From: Dolomedes plantarius | Lineage: Eukaryota; Arthropoda; Arachnida; Araneae; Dolomedidae | Length of the DNA stretch: 64,000 bases | Reading direction: 5' to 3' | Assembly (NCBI GenBank): GCA_907164885.2 | Contig: OU015501.1 | Location: 21,168,631 to 21,232,630 of the forward strand | Shown here: piece by piece, positions 36,732 through 47,278 of the stretch | Position numbering within the stretch: the first letter of the stretch is position 1 | Layout: every line of letters starts with the position of its first letter | Notes under the pieces: generated by a model | Told to the model about the DNA's origin: nothing | The model's database searches: none | Seen by the model: only the letters and a program-made list of their open reading frames with translations | Program-made: the position numbers and the translations under genes

Positions 36732-38273
36732 CACTGCTCAAAAAATTAGGGGAGCAAGCAAAGAAATTAAGAAAACCGTGCGAGACAGCCACGTATTGGC
36801 ATAACATGGATAGTACACGCGTATCAATGCGCAATACAGAAAAATAAGACGTAAAAAAAATTGTAATTAAGTTTTAATTCTTTGAAAATATGGGAAAATC
36901 ATGAGAAGATGATTTAGGGCAACAATTTGGTTACATATAAACAATAAAAAAAAGTATTGTTTAGAAATGATGCCAGATTTTTAATATGGTGTGTGGTCTC
37001 CTCGAACAGCTAAGACTGCTGAACACCTGTTTTCCATGGATGCGATGATGTTATCGATAAGACTTTGAGGAATACTTTTCCACTCCTCAAGAAGTGCAAT
37101 CTCCAAGTCTCGGAGAGTAAAAGGAGACCTTGGTCTCGCAGCAATGCGTCGTCCGAGCATGTCTCAAACATGCTCGATTGGATTCAGGTCAGGAGAGCAC
37201 TCTGGCCATTCCATACGCTGTATTGTTTCAGCTTCAAGCATGTTCGCCACAAGACGAGCTGTATGCGGTCTGGCATTATCATGCTGGAAAACAAAGGAAT
37301 GTCCAATGGCTGCAGCGTAAGGTATGACATGAGGTCTCAGTATCTCGTCTGCATACCTTCGGGCCGTCAAAGTACCATTCCGAATGATATGCAGGTCCTT
37401 ACGTCCACCTATGCTGATTCCACCCCATACCATAAAACCAGCTCGTCTGTATTGTGACCTTTCACGAACGAATGTGGGGTTATTTTTCCCTCCATACCAA
37501 AACACGTCGGGTGTCACACTCCAGACTGAATCGTGACTCGTCTGTAAACAGCACTTGGCTCCAATCATGTTGCTCCCAATCTCGATGTTCAGCAGCCCAT
37601 CTTCTTCGGGCCGCACGGTGGCGTGAGGTCAACGGAATGCAGACCATTCCTCTACGTGCATAGAGACCTCCCTGATGAAGCCTATTACGTATTGTTTGGC
37701 TGGACACCCTTTGTCCTGTTGCCAAGAGCAACTGTCTTTGAAGCTGAGTAGCATTGTCTGTTCTGTTTCGACGAGCTGTTAACAGTATACACCGGTCATC
37801 AGTTGCTGTAGTGGCCCGTGGCCGACCTTGCCCTGGTCAACGTCTAACATTCCCTCTTTCGGGGACTCGATTCCACAGCCTTGCAATGACACTTCTGGCG
37901 ACTCCAACAGCGTCCGCGACACTACGTTGTGTTTGCCCGGATTCAAGCCTGCCTATAATACGCCATGCCATGGATTCCGGTAAATCACGTTGTTGAGACA
38001 TTTTCAAGTCACCTTTTCTCAAAAAGAATAACTGAGCAATCGAATTTCACAGTTAAGGCAGTGAAACAGACGTTTCTGCAACATCCCGATTTCCGCCCTT
38101 ATGTTCTTTTTCTGGTTTTTGACGTCATGAACTTTGATTTGCATATGAAGTTTTCTTCTTCTGTTTCCTGCTAGGCTTTAAATTATGGATGATTTATTTT
38201 ATGTTACTTATCGGTGTAAGTATTTGCGTAATTTCATTAAAACCATGTGCTCCCCTTATTGTTTTGAGCAGTG
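36732..38273 (-). mobile_element. Tc1-type (DD34E) transposon, 1542 bp
   Basis: The inverted ends CACTGCTCAAAAAATTAGGGG and CCCCTTATTGTTTTGAGCAGTG are each next to a TA dinucleotide (36730-36731, 38274-38275). The size is normal for a Tc1 element. The interior holds one minus-strand transposase pseudogene, listed separately. Confidence 0.92.
36981..38001 (-). pseudogene. Tc1 transposase, decayed (DD34E)
   Basis: From the ATG at 38001 to the stop at 36981-36983, about 340 codons run with at least two in-frame stops and one frameshift near 37480. The N-terminus has a paired-like helix-turn-helix (MSQQRDLPESMAWRIIG, then QRSVADAVGVARSVIARLW). The catalytic residues sit in LFTDESRF, FQHDNARPHTA and ECSPDLNPIEHVW; I count 34 residues between the second Asp and the Glu. 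Although catalytically complete in outline, the breaks make it inactive. Confidence 0.88.
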
Positions 38274-38275
38274 TA

Positions 38276-38821
38276 GTTATGTATTTACGTTCTCTGACAA
38301 CTTGCATAATTAAATTCATTCAGGTAGAGTTGTAAAATTTATATTTTATTTTACCGTTTACAAAATTTCATGCCATTGTTCGAATAGTTAATCGTTTTCT
38401 TTTAGTAAATACCAATATAATATATAACATTTTAAGAATTCATGTGAACGAAAATGTATAATTTGCTTTAGAGTGAAACATTACGATAATTCGGGAAAAT
38501 GAAAATTTGCAGAAATCTCTGAGAAATCATTTACCTTATTTATTTGCGTTAACTATGAAAGGATGTCAAACAAAATCGAGTTTAAAATTAAGAGGACGAT
38601 TCCTTAAAGTTCTTGAATCAAACTTGCTTATAAAGAATAGCATAAAAGCTTGTATTCATTATGAAGGAATTTGATTACATTTATTCGAAATTAAACAAAA
38701 GAAGGACATAGATTCAGTGCATGCAGTAGAACTAAGTTTGTCTTAAGTAATTTTTTCAAGAGGCATTTCATTATAGTGAGACACCATATTAAAAGATGTC
38801 TTTATTTGTTTTGGTTACTAA
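38276..38821. other. Intergenic DNA, nothing recognised
   Basis: No gene or repeat boundary seen. Confidence 0.6.
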
Positions 38822-38833
38822 CAATCAACAAAT

Positions 38834-39053
38834 ACTGGCCGGGTGGAGCAGAGGTCTGGTCCATGGGCATCCTTTGAATGCCTTCACCGCCAAGTTGTGG
38901 GTTCGATTCCTGCTTGTCCGAGGATAAGATTGAAATTAGGGAGTTATGTTGGCTCACCGATATAGTGTTCCCGTAATAAAGAAGCCAACAAAATTCGTGG
39001 TATGGGTGGACGACTGTCGTAATAGGCAAAAGTGCTTGCCACGTTGGAATCAT
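38834..39053 (+). mobile_element. tRNA-derived SINE (220 bp)
   Basis: The A-box-like region (GGTGGAGCAGAGGTCTGG) and a perfect B box (GGTTCGATTCC) lie about 55 bases apart, and a body with CCCGTAATAAAGAAGCCAAC follows. CAATCAACAAAT at 38822-38833 and 39054-39065 is an exact 12-base target duplication. The body is shared with the SINE at 30776 while the tRNA head differs. Confidence 0.88.
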
Positions 39054-39065
39054 CAATCAACAAAT

Positions 39066-39548
39066 TAAAAGTGTCCTTTAAGAAGGACACTTGCTTCTAG
39101 TAAGTATATTGGACAACTGTAGCTATTTGCAATTATAGTATTACTACAACTTTAATTGTGCTTATAGCTACAGTGTAACTAGATACTTCAGTATATTTTT
39201 AAAGAATAATTTTAAGAAAACCCAGTACAGGTACCGAAAAAATTTTTTGGCATACTTTTTATTCTTACTCTGACAATTTAAACTGTTTTTAGAACTATAT
39301 TTTCAATACTTCAAAAGTTCTATGACGATTAAGGTTTTATTCTAGTGAATACTAAAGCGTAATTATAAAATATATGAAGTTCCAGAATGTCAAACTTATT
39401 TACATAAACCAAGAGAGCTTACTCAAATAAATCTGAGCAGATTTTAGGGAACAACTGCTCAAATTTATTAAACCTACAGGTAAATTAAACTTAGGTGAGA
39501 GATTTTATGAGAAGTATTTTTTACCTGCTACTGATCAAATAGAAATGA
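39066..39548. other. Intergenic DNA, nothing recognised
   Basis: No coding or repeat structure recognised. Confidence 0.6.
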
Positions 39549-39790
39549 TACGAGGCTCATCCACAAAGTAAGAACCGATTTCTCATAGATCATGCGCAGG
39601 TCAGTTCATTGTAACGAAGTTGCCGTCATTTGGTTCCTAAACGTTTGGTGCTTCGTTTGATGAAAATTATATTGTTCTATAAAGTTGTCTCATTTTGATG
39701 TGTTAGTTTGAAGTATAGACATTAAAATCAAAAATCCCGCCAGCTGTGAAGTGCAGTCGGTAATAAAATTTTCGTCCGGTACGGCCATAA

Positions 39791-40707
39791 AAGCTCGGGC
39801 ACACAGAAAGAGGACTGTCGCTGATCTCTTCCCGAGCAGTATATATGTAATACGCTATGTTGCATCACCTCTGTCAGACAGAACGCGGTCTGCCGTCTCT
39901 CAGACAAGCGATCCGGTAGTACAGTTTTACAGATCCCTTACTGCCTGCTGTTAAAATGAGTGTTCAAAAGGAATTTTTTATAGAAACTGTTCGAAATTGT
40001 TCGTAATCTGCACGTATTTGTTTGACAGTCCATATGAACATTATAAAAATGTTTTAAACCCTAGCACCCCTAGGGGTGAGGGTGGGAAGGGGGGACATGT
40101 GAAAATAATCGAGAACGACTGATATTAGTGTCAAATCCATAGTTTTCGGGGTCTCTGAGATGAATAGTGACACTTCCGATACCATTTAAGTCTAAGTTCA
40201 GCCCCCATCGGTATGGGGCTGAGAAGGGGTGAAAAATAAAATGTCCACAAATAAAATCACCGAGATAAATCGAGATGTCCCAAATACCCTGGCAACTCCG
40301 GGAGACAACTAGTTATTAATAAAAAATTAATTTACATTTAATTTTATGTTGCATTGTTTTTCTGTCAAAGTAATCAGCAAAACGTTCGCGAATCTGATTT
40401 ACAGCATTGGCCGACGTACGATTTGTTAATCCAGTTTCCACAAATGCGAGTATAGGCCCGCACTCTTCTTGAGTTTCTGAGGCTGTCCATTCTCTGTTAT
40501 TATTCTTTGATATAACGTAACTGTGCAAACAGCAAGCTGCTATTAACAATATAATCCACATTTTCAACATCTGCTTCTATAGCTCTTAAAAATCTCTAGA
40601 CGAAAGCGACCAGACTGAATCGCTCGCACAAAGGTGCCGCGTCCTATGTGACGCCCCCCCCCTATCGCAGGCCGCCGCGACAGACCGCTTTCTGTGTGCC
40701 CGAGCCT
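39791..40707 (-). mobile_element. PIF/Harbinger-type element (917 bp) with TAA duplication
   Basis: The ends AAGCTCGGGCACACAGAAAG and CTTTCTGTGTGCCCGAGCCT are inverted repeats with one mismatch. TAA occurs on both sides (39788-39790, 40708-40710), the 3-base duplication expected for PIF/Harbinger. A minus-strand frame at 40316-40570 matches the end of Harbinger nucleases, with LIAACCLHSYVISKNN and NQIRERFADYF; the catalytic Asp residues lie upstream and are missing. It sits inside the mariner element. Confidence 0.82.
40040..40315. repeat. GC-richer hairpin-forming segment inside the Harbinger element
   Basis: Contains a perfect 14-base palindrome (CACCCCTAGGGGTG) near 40066 and a CAGCCCC...GGGGCTG hairpin near 40201. 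It may be part of the Harbinger interior or an older repeat caught inside it; I could not set its borders. Confidence 0.35.
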
Positions 40708-40968
40708 TAAATGGCAAGGTACGACCATAAATACTGAATCCTACTGTGAAACTCTCATGAAGCTACGCCGAGCAATTCAGATTCGAAGGCGTGGGTTACT
40801 GTCTGCTGGAGTTTGGCTCTTGCACAACAATTAGCGGCCGCAAATCGTACACGTGCATTGCTTGATTAGTTTGGTTTCGAAATTTTTGAATTACCACCGT
40901 ATAGTCCCAACCTATCTCCTAGCAATTACCATTTGTTTCTCCACCTGAAGCTATTTTTCACCGGTCAA

Positions 40969-41070
40969 TAGCGCCCTTTACACATACGTTATTTCGCGAG
41001 TGCTTGGAGCGTACGGGATTGCGCGCACGCTCCAAGCACTTGAACAAGAGCGTACGTGTAAAGGGCGCTA
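40969..41070. mobile_element. Palindromic MITE, copy 1 (102 bp)
   Basis: Ends TAGCGCCCTTTACAC and GTGTAAAGGGCGCTA are perfect inverted repeats, and an internal stem (GTGCTTGGAGCGT with ACGCTCCAAGCAC) extends the fold over most of the element. A second element with the same ends begins two bases later. They lie inside the C-terminal coding part of the mariner. Confidence 0.85.
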
Positions 41071-41071
41071 A

Positions 41072-41247
41072 TAGCGTCCTTTACACGTACACTCTTTGAA
41101 TGCTTGGAGCGTACGATATTGCGCGCGGCAAAACTTGCAGTACGCTTCAAAGCAGCTTTCCCTTCCTCTCCGACACCTTCACACGTGCACTCAATCACGC
41201 GGGATCGTGGTTTCACTCGGGAAAGAACGTACGTGTAAAGGGCGCTA
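41072..41247. mobile_element. Palindromic MITE, copy 2 (176 bp)
   Basis: Same terminal sequence as copy 1 (TAGCGTCCTTTACACGTAC at the left, GTACGTGTAAAGGGCGCTA at the right), with a longer interior. It is arranged head-to-tail with copy 1 and shares the intervening A. No coding potential. Confidence 0.85.
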
Positions 41248-41666
41248 ATGTGTACAGAGTGATCAAGGAACAAAAGACGTTGTGAAGGTATGGCTGAATA
41301 GGTTGGCGGTGAGTTTCTTTCACGAAGGAATACAAAAGCAAGTCTCACGAAACGACAAATGCCTCAATAAATATGGTGCCTACGTAGAAAAGTAGTGTAA
41401 TATAAGTTTTAACATTTCGCAATAAAATTCTTTCAGAAACTTCTTCCTAAATTTTTCCACACGCAGTCGGATCTACTTTGGGGATGGGCCTCGTATATCT
41501 CCTACATTCTTTAAGAAATAAACACAATTTAGCTGAATTATCTTATTAATAGTCTTATTAATAGCTCTAACTACTTGGGTTTTACCTCTTATACTGAGCA
41601 TAGTACTTTTAAGTTATACCAAGAGAGTATTTGCGTAAATATATCTGGTATCTGGATAACTTTATA

Positions 41667-42979
41667 CAGTGAAACCCCGAATTAACGTAATCCGTATTTA
41701 ACGATTTCCCTCATATAACGCCATTTTTCATTAGTCTCAATTTATTTCCTATGCTTGTAATGCTAAAAAATCCCAGATTTAACGTTATCATTTAAAAATA
41801 TTTCCCGCCTTTAACGTTTTTTCAAAGGAAAAAACTCGATGAAATTTTCCTAAAATAGTCAAAAATTGTGATGAAAAAAAAAAGATTTCTTATATCAAAA
41901 CGTGAAATACTCAGAATCTCACCTCTCTTTGTCCTTTCTTACCGAAGTTCAATAAAGTTCGTGCAATAAGCATTCCAATAAATGGCCCCATTTTGAAATA
42001 GAAATTACTTCTAAATTGAGAATTTAAGGATTCACAGCTTCAAATGGCTGGATAGACCGCTTTAGAAAAAGGCACAGTTTATCCTTCAAGTCTATTTGTG
42101 GCGAGTCTGCTGGGGTCGATTCTTCGCAAATTGGACAGACAAATGCGCTTACAGAAACGTAAGATTATTTTGTTTGTTGATCAATGTACAACCCATGTTG
42201 TACATTTAAAATTACAAAATGGGCGAATGGAATTTTCCCCTGCCAATTGTACAAGCAAAGTTCAACCTTGTAATTTGGGGGATCATACTGTTGTTTAAAG
42301 TAAACTATAGAAACCAAGATTTGAAAAAAAATCTCTTCATAGCATAGAATTTGGAAGCAGGAAAAAATCGATAAACGTTTTAGAACCTCTTCATATGATT
42401 TCTTCAGCATGGTAAAATGTATCTCAATTCCTTTTGCAAAAGCTGGTTTTCCGGAGGACAGAGGTGATGAATTTGAGTACGAGGAGAGAGAAAATGAAGA
42501 CTCAATGAAATGGGTGATTTCTCCTCTTGCTCATATACAGATCTCGAGAATTATCTACACTGCAATTCAAATACCGTGACATCAGAGATTCCGATTATAA
42601 GTGATTTAATAGACTCAGAATTGGATAGGTCGGATAATGATGAAGATGAGGAACATGGAATTCCTTCTGCGGCAGAAGTTTTGAAAACAGTGGAATCGTT
42701 CCTTTCAAACAGTGAAGGCCAAGAAAAAAGCTTACAAAACTCCTGCTGAAAATGCTATTTGTGCTCTAAACAGGATGCAAAGTAAAATACTTAAAGCATA
42801 ATTTAGAAAACTGATGTCTAAACCATTGTAAATGAAGAAATAAAAAGGTATGTTACCTAAATTAGCCTTATTTTATGCTCAGTGTTTTCGTTTTGGTATT
42901 GCCCCGATTTAACGATTTACCGCATATAACGTCATTTTTTTTATGGTCTCTTGAATAACGTTAAACCAGGTGTTCACTG
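41667..42979 (+). mobile_element. Tigger/pogo-like element, decayed (1313 bp)
   Basis: The ends CAGTGAAACCC and a degenerate inverted copy ending GTGTTCACTG are next to TA (41665-41666, 42980-42981). Inside, plus-strand coding traces match a jerky/Tigger transposase. A CENP-B-type helix-turn-helix piece (ASNGWIDRFRKRHSLSFK, about 42037) comes first, then a DDE_1 core piece at 42130-42280 (KRKIILFVDQCTTH, CTSKVQPCNLG), then an acidic C-terminal region at 42510-42749 (AAEVLKTVESFLSNSEGQEKSL). Large internal deletions and frameshifts make it inactive. Confidence 0.82.
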
Positions 42980-42981
42980 TA

Positions 42982-44357
42982 TACAGTAAATTTTATTTTA
43001 AAAGGTAGTGACACATTAAAAAAAAGCCCAGATAGAATTATCTTAAGAACATTCCTCCTTCATTTCAAGAATTCAAACCGAATATATTGACATTCCAGAA
43101 ACAACTTTCAAATGTCAAATTCATCATCACTAAACCATGTAAAACATATTGATTTATTTTCAAGATATGAAAATAGCATTATGTAATTAGCTTCGGAATG
43201 CTTAGTCGTAAAAATCAAATTTAAAAATTCTAAAGTTTTTTTATTTCTTTTGTCAAAGCTGCGTTTAGCTCTCTTCTCTTAAAAGCGTAACAATAAAATT
43301 AAATCGTATCGTGAGGACAGAAGTTAATTCAAAAAAAAAAAAAAGAGAGAGAGAGAGATAACAATATTTTCAATGAAAAGAGAGAAAACGTGATAGAAGA
43401 ATGAAATTTTTTAAACTTCTTATATTTTCGATACATTGAATTGAATTCTGACATTGAATTGAATTAGCATTCTGAGACGGCTTTAAGCAGTTTGATAAAA
43501 GTGGAAAATATTAATGTATGTAGTTATTGACATAAATTCAACAAAAGGTGAAGCATATACTAAAAAAAAAAGATCATTTGAATCTTTCAGACAGACTTTC
43601 TGATCCCCGCAAAACATGCAAATTGCATCTTCAATTGAATGCCTTTCCATTTAAATTCTTCAATCGTCCTGTTCTTTTATCTTTTATGCTTAGAAATGCC
43701 GACATGTTACAGACTATATTTAAATCTTTTTCGACTGTCAAGAAAAAATCTTTTGTGTAATGATACCCATCAGAAAGTGACTAGAAGATTTCAGGTACTC
43801 TATAAAGATAAAGCTGATAACATGAGGTTGTTAAACTCAAAAATATGTTTCTCAAGTTACTTAAAAAGAATTCAATAGAATCAAGTATTTCTCGACAATA
43901 TAGTTCAAGGCTGCCCTTTGAACTTTTCAAATATCTAGTTTTTATCGTGTTGGAGTCCGAAGAAATGTCCCTTAGCTCAGTGTCTCTCCTAAGTTCCGTT
44001 CAGTACCTCAGCTCAGTTGAAAATCTTTTGTGTGGCTTATTTTATGGTGAACTTCCTCAACAGACTCTCAACATAGTGAAATTATAAATTATGTCGCTGT
44101 AGTAAACGTAAAAAGAAGAAAAGAATGTAAGTAATAAAAATAATTGATTCAAACCCGCTATTTGGCAAGACGCAATTTAAGGGTTAATTAAGGTTCGAAC
44201 GACAGTTCCAAATATAATTATAGCAAAAGTTATTTATAGAGTTTTACCTTCAAATTTCAATATGCTCTAATTAAGTTTCTGTGAACTAGTTTCTGCACCA
44301 ATTTGCAACTAATCACCATCTTTTAGATTACCTAGATAAGTAAAATATATACAGTGT
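42982..44357. other. Unassigned DNA with short unrecognised frames
   Basis: A short A-run with GA repeats lies at 43330-43358. Overlapping plus frames at 43548-43760, 43639-43878 and 43845-44087 have no domain I recognise. This stretch borders the bacterial-type remnants and could be part of the same transferred block or ordinary spider DNA; the sequence does not decide. Confidence 0.4.
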
Positions 44358-44610
44358 CACAGGTTTTTTAACTCTGCTAATTTACCAAGCCAAAACTTGA
44401 ATCCCTCCTTTTCCAACATCCATAACCCTATATCTTTTCTGCCAGACAGATATATACCTAAAGCAACATTACTGATTTATTGATAATGCGCTTATCTTGC
44501 CTCACTTTTAATACAAGGCAATCAATATATACTATGGCGTATACTGATTCAAGAGGACGGCTTTGCCCTAGGATCACCTCATCCTACACTGGATTGATTG
44601 TTCTAGACAA
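44358..44610 (-). pseudogene. IS256-family (bacterial) transposase fragment
   Basis: On the minus strand, after one frameshift, the translation contains SRPLESVYAIVYIDCLVLKV, then KRIINKSV and ALGIYLSGRKDIGLWM, then EGFKFWLGKLAELKN. This is the central DDE block of IS256-type bacterial transposases: the Asp in YIDC is the first catalytic residue, and the GRKDxLGLW and KFWLxxLxELKNRG motifs are family signatures. Only about 85 of about 400 residues remain, with stops. The neighbouring IS3 and IS1 remnants support a bacterial source; animal Mutator elements do not carry this exact motif order. Confidence 0.72.
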
Positions 44611-44647
44611 ATTTTTACTAATTTTGCTACCTATCTATTACCATTTA

Positions 44648-45000
44648 TTAAGCTACATTTTGTAGATAATCAAGATAAACATTCATTGGTTTTTGATAAT
44701 TAATACTGGAATGAAGTCTTTGATAATTATATTTACTAATGTAATCGTTAACACCCTCTTTAAGCTCTGTAATGTTTTTAAAATCATTGATGAAGATGCA
44801 GTTCTATTTTAAAGTTCTTAACAACCTTTCAATCGCAATGTTATCAACACTTCTACCTTTGTCAATCATTGAGATTTAAATATTATAACTTTTTAATATC
44901 TCTCTATGAGTGAGACTAATATGCTGACTCCTTCATCGCTATTAAATACGAGCATAGCTATTTAGGAGTTTTACAGTTTTATAATTGTAAAAGCTGTAAC
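44648..45000 (-). pseudogene. IS3-family (bacterial) OrfB integrase-like C-terminus
   Basis: The minus strand encodes the end of an IS3-type OrfB. Across frames it reads IFNSDEG then SQHISLTHREILKSYNI, then SMIDKGRSVDNIAIERLLRTL and, after a stop, FINDFKNITELKEGVNDYI, KYNYQRLHSSINYQKPM, with the stop at 44648. The NSDEGSQ segment corresponds to the TDQGSQ motif (second catalytic Asp), and the Glu in IAIERLLRTLK is the third catalytic residue. The YNYQRLHSSI segment matches the YNxxRPHSxL motif. This gene family is bacterial. Two stops and a frameshift show decay. Confidence 0.78.
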
Positions 45001-45121
45001 CAGAACTGGATGCTAGGTCAGGAAAGGGTATACAGTGCAGCTACGCAATTTCAGTCCTTAAGATTATATCTTGAAGGTTTTGGCTTTAGGTACATAGTAC
45101 CTATTTTAGGTGTTAGTAACG

Positions 45122-45243
45122 TGTTTTTCTTTTATTTTCTAATGCGGAGGCACTTTGTCGTTAGACATCTGCTTTTTGTTATTCACAGCGATTTACTAGC
45201 TACTTTATTATGGGAGCACCATACAGGGATGTCAATAACGTAA
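45122..45243 (-). mobile_element. SINE 3' fragment
   Basis: The minus strand matches the body and end of the SINE at 30776-33315: TGGTGCTCCCATAATAAAG and, about 60 bases on, CAAAGTGCCTCCGCATTAG, followed by an A-rich tail. The tRNA head is absent. It lies between the IS3 and IS1 remnants, so a spider SINE has inserted into or next to the bacterial-type block. Confidence 0.65.
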
Positions 45244-45299
45244 CTGTTTTAAAATAGATAAAATCGATGAGCAAAAGGCTCTTTCAAAAAGGTGCTTTA

Positions 45300-45685
45300 T
45301 GGGGAAAAATAGTTATTCAATCAGATCATGATATTCAGTTAGATGAATTTTGACATTATGTAAAAAAAGGGACATGAGATTTGGGTGTTAGTTATTTGGC
45401 TATGGAGAAAAACAAAGCAAGTTCTTACCATTTTTTGCGGTAAACAGCCTAAAAGATCACCTCGATTTATCTGGAAATAGATAAAATGCTTGCATCCTAA
45501 GTATATCTTTACAGACAAATAGCGATCTTATCGAGCCATTTTATCAAAATGAAAGCACGTAACTGGTAAGTCATATACGTAAGCTATTGAAAGTATCAAT
45601 GCTACGTTTCGCCACCATTTATGTCGATTTCGACGTAAAACCAAAGGTTTCTCAAAGTAACATATGGTTGAAATCACGCTTGATA
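45300..45685 (+). pseudogene. IS1-family (bacterial) transposase, decayed
   Basis: Plus-strand coding traces in shifting frames resemble an IS1-type transposase: IQLDEF near 45333 (first catalytic Asp), TKQVLTIFCGK near 45416, PKYIFTDK near 45499 (second Asp), KHVTGKSYT near 45552 and HHLCRFRRKTKGFSK near 45612, the diagnostic basic C-terminal motif. At least six codons are now stops. The remnant ends where the Tc1 copy at 45688 begins, shortly after MVEIT, so the Tc1 inserted into it. Confidence 0.7.
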
Positions 45686-45687
45686 TA

Positions 45688-47100
45688 CACTCATGGACAA
45701 GAAAATTAGCGCACCAAGAAGGAGTCGTCAAAATGAAACGAAATTTTACATACGTAATGACTACTTTGATATAAGTAAATGATAAGAAAATCAAAGAAAA
45801 AGGATAATTTATTTCAGAGAAAAAGGCAAAAGAACGGAGGAGTTAATACTCCTTTGGACCCCATCTAGCGCGAATGCACGATGCGATACGATCGGGCATT
45901 GAGTCATACAAGTTCTGTATGATGTCTTGAGACATTTCGTTCCATAGTTGCTGTAACCTTGCCTCTAGTTCGTTCAAACTCGTGGGATGCCCAACTCGTC
46001 GTCCCAAATGATCCCAGATATGCTCGATTGGAGACAAATCTGGGGATCGGGCAGGCCAACGAAGGGTAGTAACAGTGCGGAGACAGTCTTGTGACACCCT
46101 TGCCGTATAAGGCCGAGCATTGTCTTGTTGAAAAATGGCTCCTGGGAGCCGTTGCATGAGTGGCAACACATGTGGTTGCAGGATTTCATGAACATACCGC
46201 TGGGCTGTCATGGTGCCACGGAACAATACTAGGGGTGACCGGGTATTGTAGGCAATGGCACCCCATACCATCACACCAGCTGTGGGAGCGATGTGTCGCT
46301 GTACAGCAAAGGCAGGATTGAAGCGTTCACCACGGGCTCTCCACACACGAACACGATTGTCATCACTGCCGAGATTGAATCTGGATTCGTCGCTAAAGAC
46401 GACCTGGTTCCATTCCGCTGCAGTCCAGTTTCCTCGTGCGCGGCAAAACTCCAAACGGAGGCGTCGATGGGTGGGCGTCAAGGGCAGCACACGTAATGGG
46501 CGCCGCTATACCAACTGTCCTTCAGCCAGGCGCCTTCGTATGGTACGAGAAGACACAGAGGCCCCTAGTGAAGGTGCTACCTGTGCCTGGATGGCGGCCG
46601 ATGAAGCAGTTGGCTGTACGCGTGCATTTCTTACGATGTGGCGGTCTTCTCGACGACTGGTCTGTCGAGGGCGTCCTGAGCCTGGTCTTCGTGTACATGA
46701 CATCTCTCGGGTCCACTGGTCCCAACACCTCCTCACAACACAATCAGAGCGGCCTAATTGACGAGCTACTCGCCTAGCTGACCACCCAGCTTCCAAAATC
46801 CCGACGATTCCCCCCCTCTCAAACTGCGACAACTGCTTATATTGTCTTCGAACACGGCGTAATGGCATGTCTATCTCAGCTCTTCCTTTGAAAATGATTC
46901 AGCACACTCAAACAAGCTTTGGTTACCTGTTTTATACTCCACAGAGTACGATGTTCCACGCCCTCTACCGGCTATACGTAATGCGCAATCACGCTGCATT
47001 TCTAATCATTTGCATATCTCCCCGACATGTACCTTCATTGCAAGTTTCGTTACGATCCCGCAATTATTTCTTGGTGCGCTAATTTTTTTGTCCATGAGTG
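45688..47100 (-). mobile_element. Tc1-type transposon, copy 1 (1413 bp)
   Basis: Short inverted ends (CACTCATGGACAA and TTGTCCATGAGTG), each next to TA (45686-45687, 47101-47102). The same element occurs in the opposite orientation, with exactly the same length, at 51737-53149; the two are nearly identical over their whole length. The bacterial-type IS1 remnant lies directly on its left. Confidence 0.95.
45843..46868 (-). pseudogene. Tc1 transposase, copy 1, one nonsense codon
   Basis: A 342-codon frame from the ATG at 46868 to the stop at 45843-45845 is open except for a TAG at codon 121 (about 46506), where copy 2 has TCG. Domains in order are an N-terminal paired-like DNA-binding region (QLSQFERGGIVGILEAGWS, VARQLGRSDCVVRRCW), a GRPRQTSRREDR linker, and the catalytic motifs VFSDESRF, QQDNARPYTA and RSPDLSPIEHIW. 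The usual His after NARP is Tyr in this copy. I count 32 residues between the second Asp and the Glu, not 34. It is a very recent pseudogene. Confidence 0.9.
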
Positions 47101-47102
47101 TA

Positions 47103-47278
47103 TTTGCTTTTAAATTATCTATTTTAGATTAGCAATCCCTATTTTTATATTGAAAATCAATCTATAAAAATTTATATAAAAAACTGCTTTTTATCTATTT
47201 TGTCATTTCTAAAATTAAGTGTTTGAAATTCAACATATTTGATCGTAATCTCAAATATGACCATGATTCAAACTTTAG
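47103..47278. other. A+T-rich segment upstream of the group II intron
   Basis: No gene recognised. If the intron call is right, this is the 5' exon side; its last bases before 47279 would hold the intron-binding sites, but no reading frame convinces. Confidence 0.4.

Larger units (their letters stand above)
39551..41493 (+). mobile_element. Mariner element broken by three insertions
   Basis: The ends CGAGGCTCATCCACAAAGTA and TACTTTGGGGATGGGCCTCG are inverted with two mismatches and next to TA (39549-39550, 41494-41495). Transposase traces remain: an N-terminal NPASCEVQSVIKF near 39735-39772 and, near 40715-40960, GTTINTESYCETLMKLRRAIQ followed by a damaged catalytic region. The end of the protein lies at 41278-41390, with AVSFFHEGIQKQVSRNDKCLN. 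The middle of the gene is lost, and a Harbinger element and two palindromic MITEs are inserted. Confidence 0.82.

Noticed and set aside
43548..44087. Plus-strand frames of 70-80 codons next to the bacterial-type remnants
   Set aside because: They overlap each other in different frames and show no recognisable motif, so they were left as unassigned DNA.
46255..46777. Plus-strand frames of 168 and 113 codons (and the matching minus frames at 52060-52582)
   Set aside because: They are antisense shadows of the GC-richer Tc1 transposase and occur in both copies for that reason.
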